From: Terriglobia bacterium
Lineage (GTDB): Bacteria > Acidobacteriota > Terriglobia > Terriglobales > Acidobacteriaceae
Length of the DNA: 64,000 nucleotides
Direction: 5' to 3'
NCBI GenBank assembly: GCA_020072645.1
Contig: JAIQGK010000001.1
Location: 62,001-126,000 of the forward strand
Shown: piece by piece, positions 54,851-63,170 of the stretch
How the letters are laid out: each line of letters starts with the position of its first letter
How positions within the stretch are numbered: the stretch's first letter is position 1
Notes under the pieces: generated by a model
Told to the model about the DNA's origin: nothing
Seen by the model: only the letters and a program-made list of their open reading frames with translations
The model's database searches: none
Translations under genes and position numbers: made by a program

Positions 54851-54858
54851 GATCATCC

Positions 54859-55518
54859 ATGAAAAAGGCCCTTGATCATCTCAAGAAATCCGACGCAATC
54901 CTTGCCTCTATTATTGCCCGCGTTGGGCCTTGCAAGATGGCCTATCGCGATCCAACGTTTGAAATGCTGGCGCGGGCCATTGTGTTCCAGCAGTTGAGCA
55001 CCAAAGCCGCGCGGACGATCTATGGCCGTCTTGAAGAAGCCGCCGGCGGCGCGCTCACGCCTGAATCGATCCAGAACCTGAGTGTGGGTGAGATGCGGCG
55101 GGCCGGGCTTTCGCGGCAGAAGCTCGGCTACATCCGTGACCTCGCAGAGCACGCTCTCAGCGGCAAAGTGGATTTTGCCAAGCTTCCCGCCATGAGTGAC
55201 GAAGAAGTGATTGCGTCGCTGACCGATATCAAAGGCGTGGGCGTGTGGACGGCGCACATGTTCCTGCTGTTTTCCTTGCGGCGGCCCAATGTGCTTCCCA
55301 TCGGCGATCTGGGAGTGCGCATGGCGATACAAAAAGCTTATAGAAAACGCAAGATGCCAACGCCCAAGCAAGTGGAGCAGATCGCTAAAGGCTGGCACCC
55401 GTATTGCAGCTTTGCTGCGTGGTATTTATGGCGGAGCCTGGAGCTGCCGAAAGACGAAAATCTCAACCACAGAGGACGCAGAGGAACACGGAGGGTTCTG
55501 AAGTCCAGAACCAAGTGA
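54859..55518 (+). CDS. DNA-3-methyladenine glycosylase II (AlkA-like, HhH-GPD)
   Basis: This 219-residue base-excision glycosylase has IVFQQLSTKAARTI, the helix-hairpin-helix LTDIKGVGVWTAHMFLLF and the catalytic Asp150 in LPIGDLGVRMAI. It removes alkylated purines and lacks the Fe-S cysteines of the EndoIII branch. Start ATG 54859 (MKKALDHL) was chosen over 54820, whose extra residues come from a family D repeat. The last 18 or so residues (ENLNHRGRRGTRRVLKSRTK) are encoded by a cacagaggacgcagaggaac repeat and look like an added, non-conserved tail. Confidence 0.88.
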   Translation: MKKALDHLKKSDAILASIIARVGPCKMAYRDPTFEMLARAIVFQQLSTKAARTIYGRLEEAAGGALTPESIQNLSVGEMRRAGLSRQKLGYIRDLAEHALSGKVDFAKLPAMSDEEVIASLTDIKGVGVWTAHMFLLFSLRRPNVLPIGDLGVRMAIQKAYRKRKMPTPKQVEQIAKGWHPYCSFAAWYLWRSLELPKDENLNHRGRRGTRRVLKSRTK

Positions 55519-55754
55519 GGGATCCCTGCAGCCTTGAACAAGATTGGTATCGATATAGCCTACTGCGCTGTGCCTATTGAAAGAGTTCGATGGAAAGCAA
55601 TGCTTTTCTTTTTCTCAATTTCTATGTTCCGGAGTTTGATTTCTTTCATAGGTTATCGTTGCCATAGGGATCCCTTGCTGCGCTCGGGATGTTAACCCCT
55701 CTGTGATCCTCAGTGCCCCTCTGTGGTTAATCTGTTTTGATAGAATCAGAGAAG
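55519..55754. repeat. Intergenic repeats (B and F) upstream of the mutase small subunit
   Basis: tgagggatccctgcag (55514-55529) and atagggatcccttgctgcgctcggga (about 55663-55688) are B-type arms. cccctctgtgatcctcagtg and cctctgtggttaatct (55695-55735) are F-type strings. The middle part is AT-rich with no gene seen. Confidence 0.55.
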
Positions 55755-56174
55755 ATGTCATCTGACCGCAAAATCCGTGTGCTTGTTGCCAAACCCGGTC
55801 TTGATGGGCATGATCGCGGCGCTAAGGTTATTGCCCGCGCACTGCGCGACGCCGGCATGGAAGTGATCTATACCGGGCTGCGGCAGACCCCGGAAATGAT
55901 TGTCAACTCGGCATTGCAGGAAGACGTGGACGTGATTGGCTTGTCCATTCTTTCCGGCGCACACAACGCCATCGTTCCGCGTGTGTCTGATCTGCTCAAG
56001 CAAAACAAAATGGATGACGTGCTGTTCGTGATCGGCGGCATCATTCCAGAACAGGATTTCGATTTTCTAAAAAAATCCGGCGTCAGCGCTATCTTCAACC
56101 CTGGTACGCCGATGGATGACATTGCAGAGTTCATCCGCAAAAACGTAAAACCGCGCGGTCTCATCACAGCCTGA
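55755..56174 (+). CDS. Methylmalonyl-CoA mutase-type small (B12-binding) subunit
   Basis: This 139-residue cobalamin-binding domain has the DxHxxG motif DGHDRG at 17-22, with His19 as lower axial cobalt ligand, followed by [10 protein letters not shown] and [11 protein letters not shown] and [14 protein letters not shown]. It complements the large subunit at 51332. ATG 55755 fits the domain start; an in-frame start at 55737 adds six residues. Two-subunit mutases of this kind are common outside enterics. It stands 2.6 kb from its partner after three unrelated genes. Confidence 0.92.
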   Translation: MSSDRKIRVLVAKPGLDGHDRGAKVIARALRDAGMEVIYTGLRQTPEMIVNSALQEDVDVIGLSILSGAHNAIVPRVSDLLKQNKMDDVLFVIGGIIPEQDFDFLKKSGVSAIFNPGTPMDDIAEFIRKNVKPRGLITA

Positions 56175-56179
56175 TCTTC

Positions 56180-56405
56180 TTTTTTTGTCGCTGCGCTCCA
56201 CACCGCTTGAGTGCTTCGATTCCATCAAAGCCGTTTATGCTCCTGATGCGCGCGACTCGGCGCGCAAGCCGGCCGAGCCGCCGTAAATCGCGTCTTCTTT
56301 TTTGTCGCTGCGCTCCAAACCGCTTGAGTAACTCGCTTAGAGATAAGGATCATCTGCTCCTGAGGCAGGCGACTCGGCACGCAAGTCGGCCGAGCCGATT
56401 CAATC
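56180..56405. repeat. Two copies of family C repeat
   Basis: Direct copies at about 56183-56290 and 56298-56405. Each starts tttttgtcgctgcgctcca and contains ctcctga(t/g)g...cgactcggc(g/a)cgcaag(c/t)cggccgagccg. They fill most of the 350-bp gap; the remainder up to the DUF4097 gene shows no other element. Confidence 0.75.
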
Positions 56406-56524
56406 ACGCAATCGCTATACCCCAGCCTTGGGATGAAGTGCACTTCCCCTTGATCGTCCGCTCAAAATTAAGCTAACCGCTCTTCAAGATCGCGGTCTAA
56501 CCTCTCGAATTGCGAGGTAGACAA

Positions 56525-57445
56525 ATGAGAAAGCTGATCGTTTTGGGCCTTACATTGCCATTGTGTATGGTTCTGGCTCGCGCTGGAGAGCACCCCAACT
56601 GGCACAGTTCAACCGTCACTATGAATGATGACTCCGCCAGTGACGATTGCCGCGAGCATCTGCGCGTTGGAAATGACGAGTATCGCTCGAATGTGCGCGA
56701 CGAAGAGATCAAGACCATTCCCAATCAACCGCTGACCATTACGGCAGAGCACAATGGCGGCATCCAGGTCACTACCTGGGACAAGCCGGAAGTCAGTCTC
56801 AAACTGTGCAAGCAGGTTGCTGTTGACGATGAAAATGAAGGACGCCGGATCCTGGCAGATACGCGGCTGGAAATCAATGGAGCAAAAATCTCCATACACA
56901 CGCCGGAAGAGAATCATCATTCTCTGGGAACGCTGCTTTTGGTTAAAGCTCCCAGAAACGCGGACTTGAATCTCAACGTCCACAACGGCGGGGTTTCCTT
57001 GACCAACTTTACGGGAACGGCGGAAGCTCACGCTGAAAACGGCGGCATCTCCTTCCGGCGCAGCACCGGAAAATTAACAGCACAGGCACAGAATGGCGGC
57101 ATCTCTATTAAAGATTGTGGGGGAGATGTGACGGCCAAAGTGGAAAACGGTGGACTATCGCTCGCTTTGGCTGACCGCTGGGAAGGCAAGGGGCTGGAAG
57201 CGCATGCCCGCAACGGCGGCCTGGTGGTTTCCGTGCCCAAGACCTTTAATGGCGGGTTGGAAGTCGTGGCATCAGAGCACACTTCCATCATCTGCAAGGA
57301 CAATGCCTGCGATGCCGGTGAGCGTACATGGGACAGCGGACACAAATTGTTCCGCATGGGCGGCACAAACCCGCAGGTGAGGGCCACCACGGAAAACGGC
57401 GGCATTGTGATTGAAGACCGTTCCCGCACACGCGGCGAATTATAG
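56525..57445 (+). CDS. DUF4097-family exported beta-strand repeat protein
   Basis: The 306-residue protein has a signal peptide (KLIVLGLTLPLCMVLARA). A right-handed beta-repeat body has NGG turns at about 20-residue spacing (HNGGIQ, HNGGVS, ENGGIS, QNGGIS, ENGGLS, RNGGL, NGGL, ENGGI). DUF4097 proteins are common in Acidobacteriota and often accompany anti-sigma systems; none is here. Three Cys pairs may form disulphides. ATG 56525 has a gaggt ribosome site. The function is unknown. Confidence 0.82.
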   Translation: MRKLIVLGLTLPLCMVLARAGEHPNWHSSTVTMNDDSASDDCREHLRVGNDEYRSNVRDEEIKTIPNQPLTITAEHNGGIQVTTWDKPEVSLKLCKQVAVDDENEGRRILADTRLEINGAKISIHTPEENHHSLGTLLLVKAPRNADLNLNVHNGGVSLTNFTGTAEAHAENGGISFRRSTGKLTAQAQNGGISIKDCGGDVTAKVENGGLSLALADRWEGKGLEAHARNGGLVVSVPKTFNGGLEVVASEHTSIICKDNACDAGERTWDSGHKLFRMGGTNPQVRATTENGGIVIEDRSRTRGEL

Positions 57446-57462
57446 CTTTTACTCGGCCAAAC

Positions 57463-57603
57463 ATGGGGCCGCCCAGGGAACGCCTTAGTTCGAAATGGCC
57501 TGAGCTTTATCTCTGTTCCATTTCGGATTTTCGCTGGCCGGGCGGCTTTTCTCCTTCGATTTCTTCCGGCAAAGCCATATACTTGAATCTGCCGCTGCCA
57601 TGA
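57463..57603 (+). CDS. Possible 46-codon leader ORF coupled to trpC
   Basis: An ATG at 57463 opens 46 codons (MGPPRERLSSKWPELYLCSI...) ending TGA at 57601-57603, which overlaps the trpC ATG (atga). It holds two separated Trp codons, at positions 12 and 25, not a tandem run. No convincing ribosome site precedes it. It spans a structured hairpin ending in TTTT. It could be a trp leader peptide or chance; I consider it speculative. Confidence 0.25.
   Translation: MGPPRERLSSKWPELYLCSISDFRWPGGFSPSISSGKAIYLNLPLP
57468..57550 (+). promoter_or_regulatory. Structured hairpin with T-run before trpC (terminator or attenuator)
   Basis: The outer stem GCCGCCC (57468-57474) pairs with GGGCGGC (57540-57546) and is followed by TTTT. 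The inner perfect 8-bp stem CGAAATGG (57491-57498) pairs with CCATTTCG (57518-57525). TATACT at 57578-57583, after the hairpin, could be a -10 box for trpC. It may simply end the DUF4097 transcript or attenuate read-through into trp. Confidence 0.45.
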
Positions 57604-58439
57604 CCACTCTGGACCAGATTCTTGCCGCTACCCGTGAACGCGTTGACCGCGCCAAGGAACAGGCACAGCTGCGTCCTTTGGAAAAGGCGGCCGCGGCGCA
57701 CATACCGCGCGGCTTTCGCAAGCGGCTGGCTGCCATGTCCCAGTTGGGACCGGCAGTGATTGGCGAGTTAAAAAAAGCCTCTCCATCCAAAGGAACGATT
57801 CGCGGAACTTTTCCCGTGGGAACGCTGGCCAACCAGCTTGCTCGTGGCGGAGCGTCTGCATTGTCAGTGCTTACCGATGAAGAATTTTTTCATGGATCGC
57901 TGGCGAATTTGCTGGAGGCTTCTGCCGCTACCAATCTGCCTTGCCTGCGCAAGGATTTTATTATCGATGAATTTCAAATCACTGAAGCCCGCGCTCATCA
58001 CGCTGACGCCATCCTCTTAATTCTGGCGGCGCTGGATGATGCTACGTTCCGCCGGCTTCTGGATTACGCCCGCGCGCTGGACCTGGATGCCCTGTGTGAA
58101 GTCCACGACGAAGAGGAGTTGAAGCGCGCGATTGAGGGCGGCGCGGATATCATCGGCGTGAATAGCCGCAATCTCAAGACGTTTCAGGTCAGTATGGATA
58201 CGCTGATTGATCTGGCGGAGAGCATTCCCAATCACGTGCTTCGCGTGGCCGAAAGCGGAATTGATAGCGGTTCTGAAATCCGCGAGTTGCACGGCGCCGG
58301 GTACCAGGCATTCCTGATTGGTGAAACGCTCATGCGCGCTGACGATCCCGGGCAGAAACTGCAACAGCTATTACAGGATGCAGGATGGTATTCGCCATCC
58401 ACCTCGACTTCTCCACATTGGCGTGGCACAGTCCAGTAA
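57600..58439 (+). CDS. trpC: Indole-3-glycerol phosphate synthase TrpC
   Basis: The 279-residue TIM-barrel enzyme closes the indole ring in tryptophan synthesis. Motifs: VIGELKKASPSKG (catalytic Lys and substrate phosphate loop), LRKDFIIDEFQI, GVNSRNLKTFQV and VAESGIDSGSEI. The ATG at 57600 is in a TATACT-containing region and may follow a leader ORF. The last 20 or so residues (WYSPSTSTSPHWRGTVQ) are non-conserved. It is the first gene of the trpC-trpF-trpB-trpA-aroQ-aroF set; trpE, trpG and trpD are not in the window. Confidence 0.94.
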   Translation: MTTLDQILAATRERVDRAKEQAQLRPLEKAAAAHIPRGFRKRLAAMSQLGPAVIGELKKASPSKGTIRGTFPVGTLANQLARGGASALSVLTDEEFFHGSLANLLEASAATNLPCLRKDFIIDEFQITEARAHHADAILLILAALDDATFRRLLDYARALDLDALCEVHDEEELKRAIEGGADIIGVNSRNLKTFQVSMDTLIDLAESIPNHVLRVAESGIDSGSEIRELHGAGYQAFLIGETLMRADDPGQKLQQLLQDAGWYSPSTSTSPHWRGTVQ

Positions 58440-58475
58440 GAAGTCCGAGCAGCTTTCCCTACAAAAACAAATTGC

Positions 58476-59117
58476 ATGCGTACATGGATCAAAATCTGTG
58501 GGACTACCTCTCTTGAAGACGCGCTCAGCTCGATCGCAGCCGGCGCGGACGCTCTGGGCTTTATCTTTGCGCCCAGCAAGCGGCGCGTCACTCCAGGGCA
58601 GGCGCAGGAGATTATCAGCCAGTTGCCTGTGAAAGTAGAAAAGATCGGCGTGTTTATGAACAATTCAGCGGCAGAAATTTGTGGCGTGGTCAATGCAGTG
58701 GACTTAACGGGATTGCAGATGCATGGGGAGGAATCGCCGGCGACTGTGTATGAGTGTCTTCCACCCGACAGGCGGGACTCAATGCGTAAGATCAAAACCA
58801 TCCACGTAAAGACCGGCCATGAGCTTCGGCTTGATCATGTTGGTTTGTCGGGCATGGTCGATACCTGGTTGCTGGATTCGGGAGCAGGCAGCGGTCAGAC
58901 CTTTGACTGGCAATCGGCGCGGACGCAATTGGGCGAGCGGCAGGGCCAATTTGTTGTTGCCGGAGGGCTGAATCCGGAGAATGTTGGCGACGCGATTCGA
59001 ACTTTCAGGCCCTGGGGCGTTGACGTTGTGACCGGAGTGGAGCGCGAACCGGGACGGAAAGATCCAGAAAAACTTAAAGCATTTGTCGCGGCGGTGCGGA
59101 GGGCGGAACAGATATGA
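58476..59117 (+). CDS. trpF: Phosphoribosylanthranilate isomerase TrpF
   Basis: The 213-residue TIM-barrel isomerase converts N-(5-phosphoribosyl)anthranilate to CdRP. It has the start [15 protein letters not shown] with catalytic Cys (KICG), [28 protein letters not shown] with the catalytic Asp near its start, and [10 protein letters not shown]. There is a short insertion, [16 protein letters not shown], in the middle. It overlaps trpB by 4 nt (atga). The protein matches the usual length (about 200-215). Confidence 0.94.
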   Translation: MRTWIKICGTTSLEDALSSIAAGADALGFIFAPSKRRVTPGQAQEIISQLPVKVEKIGVFMNNSAAEICGVVNAVDLTGLQMHGEESPATVYECLPPDRRDSMRKIKTIHVKTGHELRLDHVGLSGMVDTWLLDSGAGSGQTFDWQSARTQLGERQGQFVVAGGLNPENVGDAIRTFRPWGVDVVTGVEREPGRKDPEKLKAFVAAVRRAEQI

Positions 59118-60319
59118 GAACAAGCGCATTAAAAAAAGAGAAACATGTAGCCGGAAGGTTTGGCCTCTATGGCGGCCGCTATGTGCCTGAAACGCTGATG
59201 GCGGCGCTGGAGCAATTGGAGCGCGAGTATGACAAGGCAAAGCGCGACAAAAAATTTCGCGCCGAATTTGAGCGCCTGTTAAAGGACTATGCGGGCCGTC
59301 CAACAGCGTTGTTTCATGCGGCCCGGCTGACGAAGGAACTGGGCGGCGCGAAGATTTATCTCAAGCGCGAAGACCTGCTGCACACCGGCGCGCACAAGAT
59401 CAATAACTGCCTGGGCCAGGCATTGCTGGCTGTGCGCATGGGCAAGAAGCGCATCATCGCGGAAACAGGCGCGGGCCAGCACGGCGTCGCCACCGCAACC
59501 GTGTGCGCGCTGTTCGGACTGCAATGCGTTGTCTATATGGGAACGGAAGACATGCGGCGGCAGGAATTGAATGTCTTCCGCATGCGCCTGCTGGGCGCGG
59601 AGGTGCGCGGCGTGGAGTCAGGTTCGCGCACACTGAAAGATGCGATCAACGAGGCCATGCGTGACTGGGTCACCAACGTCCGCGACACGCATTACCTGCT
59701 GGGCAGCGTGCTGGGCGCTCATCCTTATCCCACCATGGTGCGCGATTTTCATTCTGTGATTGGCCGCGAAGCCCGCGCGCAAATCCTGAAAGCTGAAGGC
59801 AAGTTGCCCGCGGCGATTATTGCCTGCGTGGGCGGCGGGTCCAACGCGATTGGAATCTTTCATGAATTCCTCAAGGATAAAAAGGTCAAGCTGATCGGCG
59901 TCGAAGCCGGCGGGCGTGGCCATGAGTTGGGCGACCATGCGGCGCGTTTTCGCGGCGGACTGCCCGGAGTGCTTCAGGGAACTTTTTCTTACGTCCTGCA
60001 GGACGCGCATGGCCAGATTGGGCTTACGCATTCCATCTCTGCCGGGCTGGATTATCCTTCCATCGGGCCGGAACACGCTGCGCTGGCAGATTCAAAGCGC
60101 GCCGAATACGTGGCTGCTTCCGATACCGAAGCACTGGAGGCATGTACCTGGCTGGCTCGGACTGAAGGAATCATTCCGGCGCTGGAGTCGTCTCACGCCG
60201 TGGCGGAATGCATTAAGCGAGCTCCAAAGATGAAGAAATCTGAGATTGTGATTGTGAATATTTCCGGGCGGGGCGACAAAGATATTGGAATTCTGCGCGA
60301 AAATTTAAAGATCGGATGA
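59114..60319 (+). CDS. trpB: Tryptophan synthase beta subunit TrpB
   Basis: This 401-residue PLP enzyme condenses indole and serine. The N-terminus [19 protein letters not shown]-Lys motif [28 protein letters not shown] with the catalytic Glu, and phosphate-binding GGGSNAIG are all intact. It is TrpB1-type. The gene overlaps trpF by 4 nt. Its normal partner trpA is displaced by a four-helix-bundle gene flanked by inverted repeats. Confidence 0.96.
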   Translation: MRTSALKKEKHVAGRFGLYGGRYVPETLMAALEQLEREYDKAKRDKKFRAEFERLLKDYAGRPTALFHAARLTKELGGAKIYLKREDLLHTGAHKINNCLGQALLAVRMGKKRIIAETGAGQHGVATATVCALFGLQCVVYMGTEDMRRQELNVFRMRLLGAEVRGVESGSRTLKDAINEAMRDWVTNVRDTHYLLGSVLGAHPYPTMVRDFHSVIGREARAQILKAEGKLPAAIIACVGGGSNAIGIFHEFLKDKKVKLIGVEAGGRGHELGDHAARFRGGLPGVLQGTFSYVLQDAHGQIGLTHSISAGLDYPSIGPEHAALADSKRAEYVAASDTEALEACTWLARTEGIIPALESSHAVAECIKRAPKMKKSEIVIVNISGRGDKDIGILRENLKIG

Positions 60320-60325
60320 AGAAGC

Positions 60326-60813
60326 AAAGATCGGGTGATCGGGTGATCCGTTGATCGGGTGATCTGAACACGGAGGAAAGATTCATATGGGAATAGACAA
60401 GCATCTTGAACTGCGAACCAGAACCAAGGCGTTTGCGCTGAGAATCATAAGGATGTCGCAGGTTTTACCGAAAACGCGCGAGGCCAATGTCATTGCTCAG
60501 CAGATTCTTCGCTCAGCGACCTCTATGGCCGCCAACTACAGAGCGGTGGGCCGTGCGCGTTCACAGGCTGAATTTATTGCGAAATTGGGCATTGTCGTTG
60601 AAGAGTCTGACGAAACTGTGTTTTGGCTTGAGATGCTGGGCGATAGCGGGATGGTAGCAGCAAGCAAGCTCACTGACTTAAGCAACGAGGCGAATCAACT
60701 ATTGTCAATTTTCTCCGCATCGAGAAGGACGGCAAAAGCATGATGGATAAAAGACAGCCTCAATCACAGGTTCCGATCACTGGATCACCAGATCACCGGA
60801 TCACCCGATCTTT
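60326..60813. mobile_element. Inverted-repeat-flanked cassette with a four-helix-bundle gene
   Basis: The left repeat 60326-60369 and right repeat 60770-60813 are 44-bp inverted copies with 38 matching positions, made of gatcgggtgatc-type units. They bracket the gene 60387-60743 between trpB and trpA. The right repeat lies inside the trpA coding region. The same unit occurs alone at 53139. No transposase is encoded; any movement would need one in trans. Confidence 0.6.
60387..60743 (+). CDS. Four-helix-bundle protein (S23/IVP family)
   Basis: The 118-residue all-helical protein matches the four helix bundle/23S rRNA intervening-sequence protein family: FALRIIRMSQVLPKTREANV, ILRSATSMAANYRAVGRARS, FIAKLGIVVEESDETVFWLE, and a final helix. 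The family includes DGR accessory (bAvd-like) and rRNA-insert proteins; no retroelement or rRNA is near. A strong ribosome site, ggaggaaag, is used. The stop overlaps the trpA ATG (atga), coupling trpA translation to this inserted gene. Confidence 0.85.
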   Translation: MGIDKHLELRTRTKAFALRIIRMSQVLPKTREANVIAQQILRSATSMAANYRAVGRARSQAEFIAKLGIVVEESDETVFWLEMLGDSGMVAASKLTDLSNEANQLLSIFSASRRTAKA

Positions 60814-61585
60814 CAACGCGCGTCCCGCTCTCGTCGCCTATGTCACCTGCGGTGATCCGGACATCGCTACCACGCGGGAGATCATTCTGGCTGCGTGCCG
60901 CGGCGGCGCCGACATTATTGAACTGGGCGTGCCGTTCAGCGATCCTGTGGCGGATGGGCCAGTGATCCAGCGGGCCAGCGAGCGTGCGCTAAAGAATGGC
61001 ACGTCGCTGGAAGACGTTGTGCGGCTTGCGAGTGATGTACGCAAACAAACGGACGCCGGGTTAATCGTTTTTACCTACTTGAATCCCATGTTGCGTTTTG
61101 GCATGGAGCGTTTTTGTGCCGAAGCAGCAAAAGCCGGCGTGGACGGAGCGCTGATTACCGATCTGACGGTTGAAGAAGCAGACGAATATCGCCGCGCAAT
61201 GGCTGCGCATAATCTCGATACGGTTTTTCTTGCTGCTCCCACCAGTACTGACACGCGGCTCAAAGCCATCGCAGAGGCGTGCAAAGGTTTTGTCTATGCG
61301 GTTTCGCGCACCGGAATCACCGGAACGCAAAAACAGGTGGCGGCAGATGTGCAGGGCCTGGTGAAACGTATCCGCAAGTTCACCAAGCTGCCGGTTGCCG
61401 TGGGGTTTGGCATTTCCAACGCTCAGCAGTTTGCAGAAGTGGGGCAATTTGCCGATGGCGTTGCGGTTGGCAGCGCGATTGTGCAACTCATCGAGCAAAA
61501 TCCGGGAAGAGAAGCACAGGCGGTTGAGGGCTTTGTGCGCGGATTGAAGTCAGGCGGCAAGAGCGCGGCCTCTTCACAAAGTTAA
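60740..61585 (+). CDS. trpA: Tryptophan synthase alpha subunit TrpA with repeat-derived N-terminus
   Basis: The 281-residue enzyme cleaves indole-3-glycerol phosphate. Catalytic Glu61 (IIELGVPFSDP) and Asp72 (VADGP) are present, as are VSRTGITG and GFGISNAQQ. The first 25 or so residues (MMDKRQPQSQVPITGSPDHR and onward) are unlike the family start and are read through the right inverted repeat of the inserted cassette; the family-like part begins at ARPALVAYVTCGDPD. No later in-frame start codon exists before that point, so the repeat-derived N-terminus must be translated. It overlaps the four-helix-bundle stop by 4 nt. Confidence 0.93.
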   Translation: MMDKRQPQSQVPITGSPDHRITRSFNARPALVAYVTCGDPDIATTREIILAACRGGADIIELGVPFSDPVADGPVIQRASERALKNGTSLEDVVRLASDVRKQTDAGLIVFTYLNPMLRFGMERFCAEAAKAGVDGALITDLTVEEADEYRRAMAAHNLDTVFLAAPTSTDTRLKAIAEACKGFVYAVSRTGITGTQKQVAADVQGLVKRIRKFTKLPVAVGFGISNAQQFAEVGQFADGVAVGSAIVQLIEQNPGREAQAVEGFVRGLKSGGKSAASSQS

Positions 61586-61586
61586 T

Positions 61587-61632
61587 ATAATTAAGTTATT
61601 CTATTAGAGCATTAACTTAGTTAAGTTTATGC
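61587..61632. promoter_or_regulatory. AT-rich palindromic operator-like region before aroQ
   Basis: The stretch between trpA and aroQ is unusually AT-rich for this genome and holds the perfect inverted repeat AACTTA-GT-TAAGTT (61614-61627), plus ttaagtta at 61591. It is a candidate repressor site or promoter for aroQ and aroF; which regulator would bind is unknown. Confidence 0.4.
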
Positions 61633-61669
61633 GGCCTTTAATGGCTGTATATCAGGATCCCGAGACTTT

Positions 61670-61990
61670 ATGGACATCGCCGACTGGCGCGTAAAAATCG
61701 ACGAGCTTGACCGCCGCCTGGTGGAATTACTGAACGAACGCGCGCAGGCAGCGCATGAAATCGGCAAGCTGAAACGCAATACCAGTATGCCGATCTACGA
61801 ACCGGAGCGCGAAAAAAAGATTTTTGAGAACGTGCATCGCGCCAACCACGGACCTTTGCCGCACAGCGAACTGCGGCAAGTGTATGAAAGAATTATCGAC
61901 GTGATGCGGAATATCCAGAAGAATGAAATCGCGCCGAAAGTGGTTGCCGGCGACGGTCGCACAGAATTTGATACAGAAGTGAACGATTGA
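61670..61990 (+). CDS. aroQ: Chorismate mutase, AroQ type
   Basis: The 106-residue AroQ-fold enzyme converts chorismate to prephenate for Phe and Tyr synthesis. Helix 1 WRVKIDELDRRLVELLNERA carries the conserved Arg/Asp residues, followed by EIGKLKR with the active-site Lys and REKKIFENV. The length fits monofunctional bacterial chorismate mutases. It lies 84 nt after trpA and upstream of the DAHP synthase gene, so chorismate entry and a branch enzyme share one locus. A weak ribosome site precedes the ATG. Confidence 0.9.
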   Translation: MDIADWRVKIDELDRRLVELLNERAQAAHEIGKLKRNTSMPIYEPEREKKIFENVHRANHGPLPHSELRQVYERIIDVMRNIQKNEIAPKVVAGDGRTEFDTEVND

Positions 61991-61994
61991 ATCG

Positions 61995-62140
61995 CGCGTA
62001 ATCGCCGTAATCGCGCGTAATCGCCGTAATCGGAAAGCACGTAGCGAGCCCGGCTAGCGCGGCGAGCTGCTTGCAGCAGGAGCAGAGGAATGACGGCATA
62101 CAGGAGAGTCTTGAGCGGTTTGGAGCGGAGCGACAAAAAT
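61995..62140. repeat. Repeats (families D and inverted C) between aroQ and aroF
   Basis: Two direct copies of aatcgcgcgtaatcgccgt (about 61991-62030) are followed by an inverted family C element that ends gagcggtttggagcggagcg at about 62113-62132. The element runs to 3 nt before the aroF ATG, so a longer in-frame ORF from 62071 would translate repeat sequence. Confidence 0.7.
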
Positions 62141-62142
62141 CA

Positions 62143-63162
62143 ATGATCGTAGCAATGCAGGAAAAAGCCAGCGAAGAACAGATCCAGCACGTGATCGAGC
62201 GCCTGATCGACATGGGTTTTGAAGTCCACCGCTCCACCGGAGAACGGCAGACGGTGCTGGGCGCGGTAGGCGCGCGCCATGAGTTCGATATTCGCGACAT
62301 CGAGGTGCTGCCCGGTGTGGGCGAAGCGCACCGCATCAGCTCGCCTTATAAGCTGGTGGCCCGCAGTTTTCGTCCTGAAGGAACAGTGGTCAAGTTCAAG
62401 CGCGGCGTGAGCATTGGCGGCGACGAAGTGGTGTTGATGGCCGGGCCATGCTCGATTGAATCGCGCGACCAGATTTTTGCTGTCGCTGAATCGGTGGCGC
62501 GTTCCGGGGCCAAGTTCCTGCGCGGCGGCGCGTTCAAACCTCGCAGCTCGCCTTATAGCTTTCAAGGCATGGGTGAAGACGGGCTGAAGCTGATGCGCGA
62601 AGCGGCAGACCAATTTGGCATGCTGGTGGTTAGCGAGGTCATGGAAATCTCGCAGATTCCAGTAATGCTGCCTTATGTTGACCTGCTGCAGGTGGGCGCG
62701 CGCAACATGCAGAATTTCAACCTGTTGCGCGAACTGGGCAAGGTCCGCAAGCCGGTGCTATTGAAGCGCGGCATCGCCGCAACCATTGAAGAGCTTCTGC
62801 TTTCCGCTGAATACCTGATGGCCGGCGGCAACTATGACGTCATCGTATGTGAACGCGGCATCCGGACTTTTGAGACTTACACCCGCAACACCATGGATAT
62901 TTCCGCCATACCCATCGTCAAGAAGCTTTCTCATCTTCCTATCCTTGCCGATCCATCGCACGGGACTGGCCGCCGGGAAAAGGTTTCTCCTATGGGCCGC
63001 GCCGCGATCGCGGCCGGCGCTGATGGCCTGCTGATTGAAGTCCACAACTGTCCTGATAAAGCTCTTTCCGACGGCGCTCAGTCGCTGTATCCCGAGCAGT
63101 TCGCCCAACTCGTGGGACAGTTGCGAGTTATTGCGCCTGCGGTGGGAAGAAAGATGGCGTAG
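62143..63162 (+). CDS. aroF: 3-deoxy-7-phosphoheptulonate synthase (AroF/AroA(G) type)
   Basis: The 339-residue enzyme joins PEP and erythrose 4-phosphate in the first step of the shikimate pathway. An N-terminal ferredoxin-like domain (MIVAMQEKASEEQI to AHRISSPYKLVAR, about 1-90), probably the regulatory part, precedes the catalytic barrel: VLMAGPCSIES, GAKFLRGGAFKPRSSPYSFQ, QVGARNMQNFNLL, LADPSHGTGRRE. This is the type Ibeta DAHP synthase form. ATG 62143 starts the conserved N-terminus; an upstream start at 62071 reads a repeat. It is the last gene in the aromatic set. Confidence 0.94.
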   Translation: MIVAMQEKASEEQIQHVIERLIDMGFEVHRSTGERQTVLGAVGARHEFDIRDIEVLPGVGEAHRISSPYKLVARSFRPEGTVVKFKRGVSIGGDEVVLMAGPCSIESRDQIFAVAESVARSGAKFLRGGAFKPRSSPYSFQGMGEDGLKLMREAADQFGMLVVSEVMEISQIPVMLPYVDLLQVGARNMQNFNLLRELGKVRKPVLLKRGIAATIEELLLSAEYLMAGGNYDVIVCERGIRTFETYTRNTMDISAIPIVKKLSHLPILADPSHGTGRREKVSPMGRAAIAAGADGLLIEVHNCPDKALSDGAQSLYPEQFAQLVGQLRVIAPAVGRKMA

Positions 63163-63170
63163 TTGACCCG

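Noticed and set aside
60387-60743. Diversity-generating retroelement accessory protein
   Set aside because: No reverse transcriptase and no template or variable repeat pair is visible around the gene.
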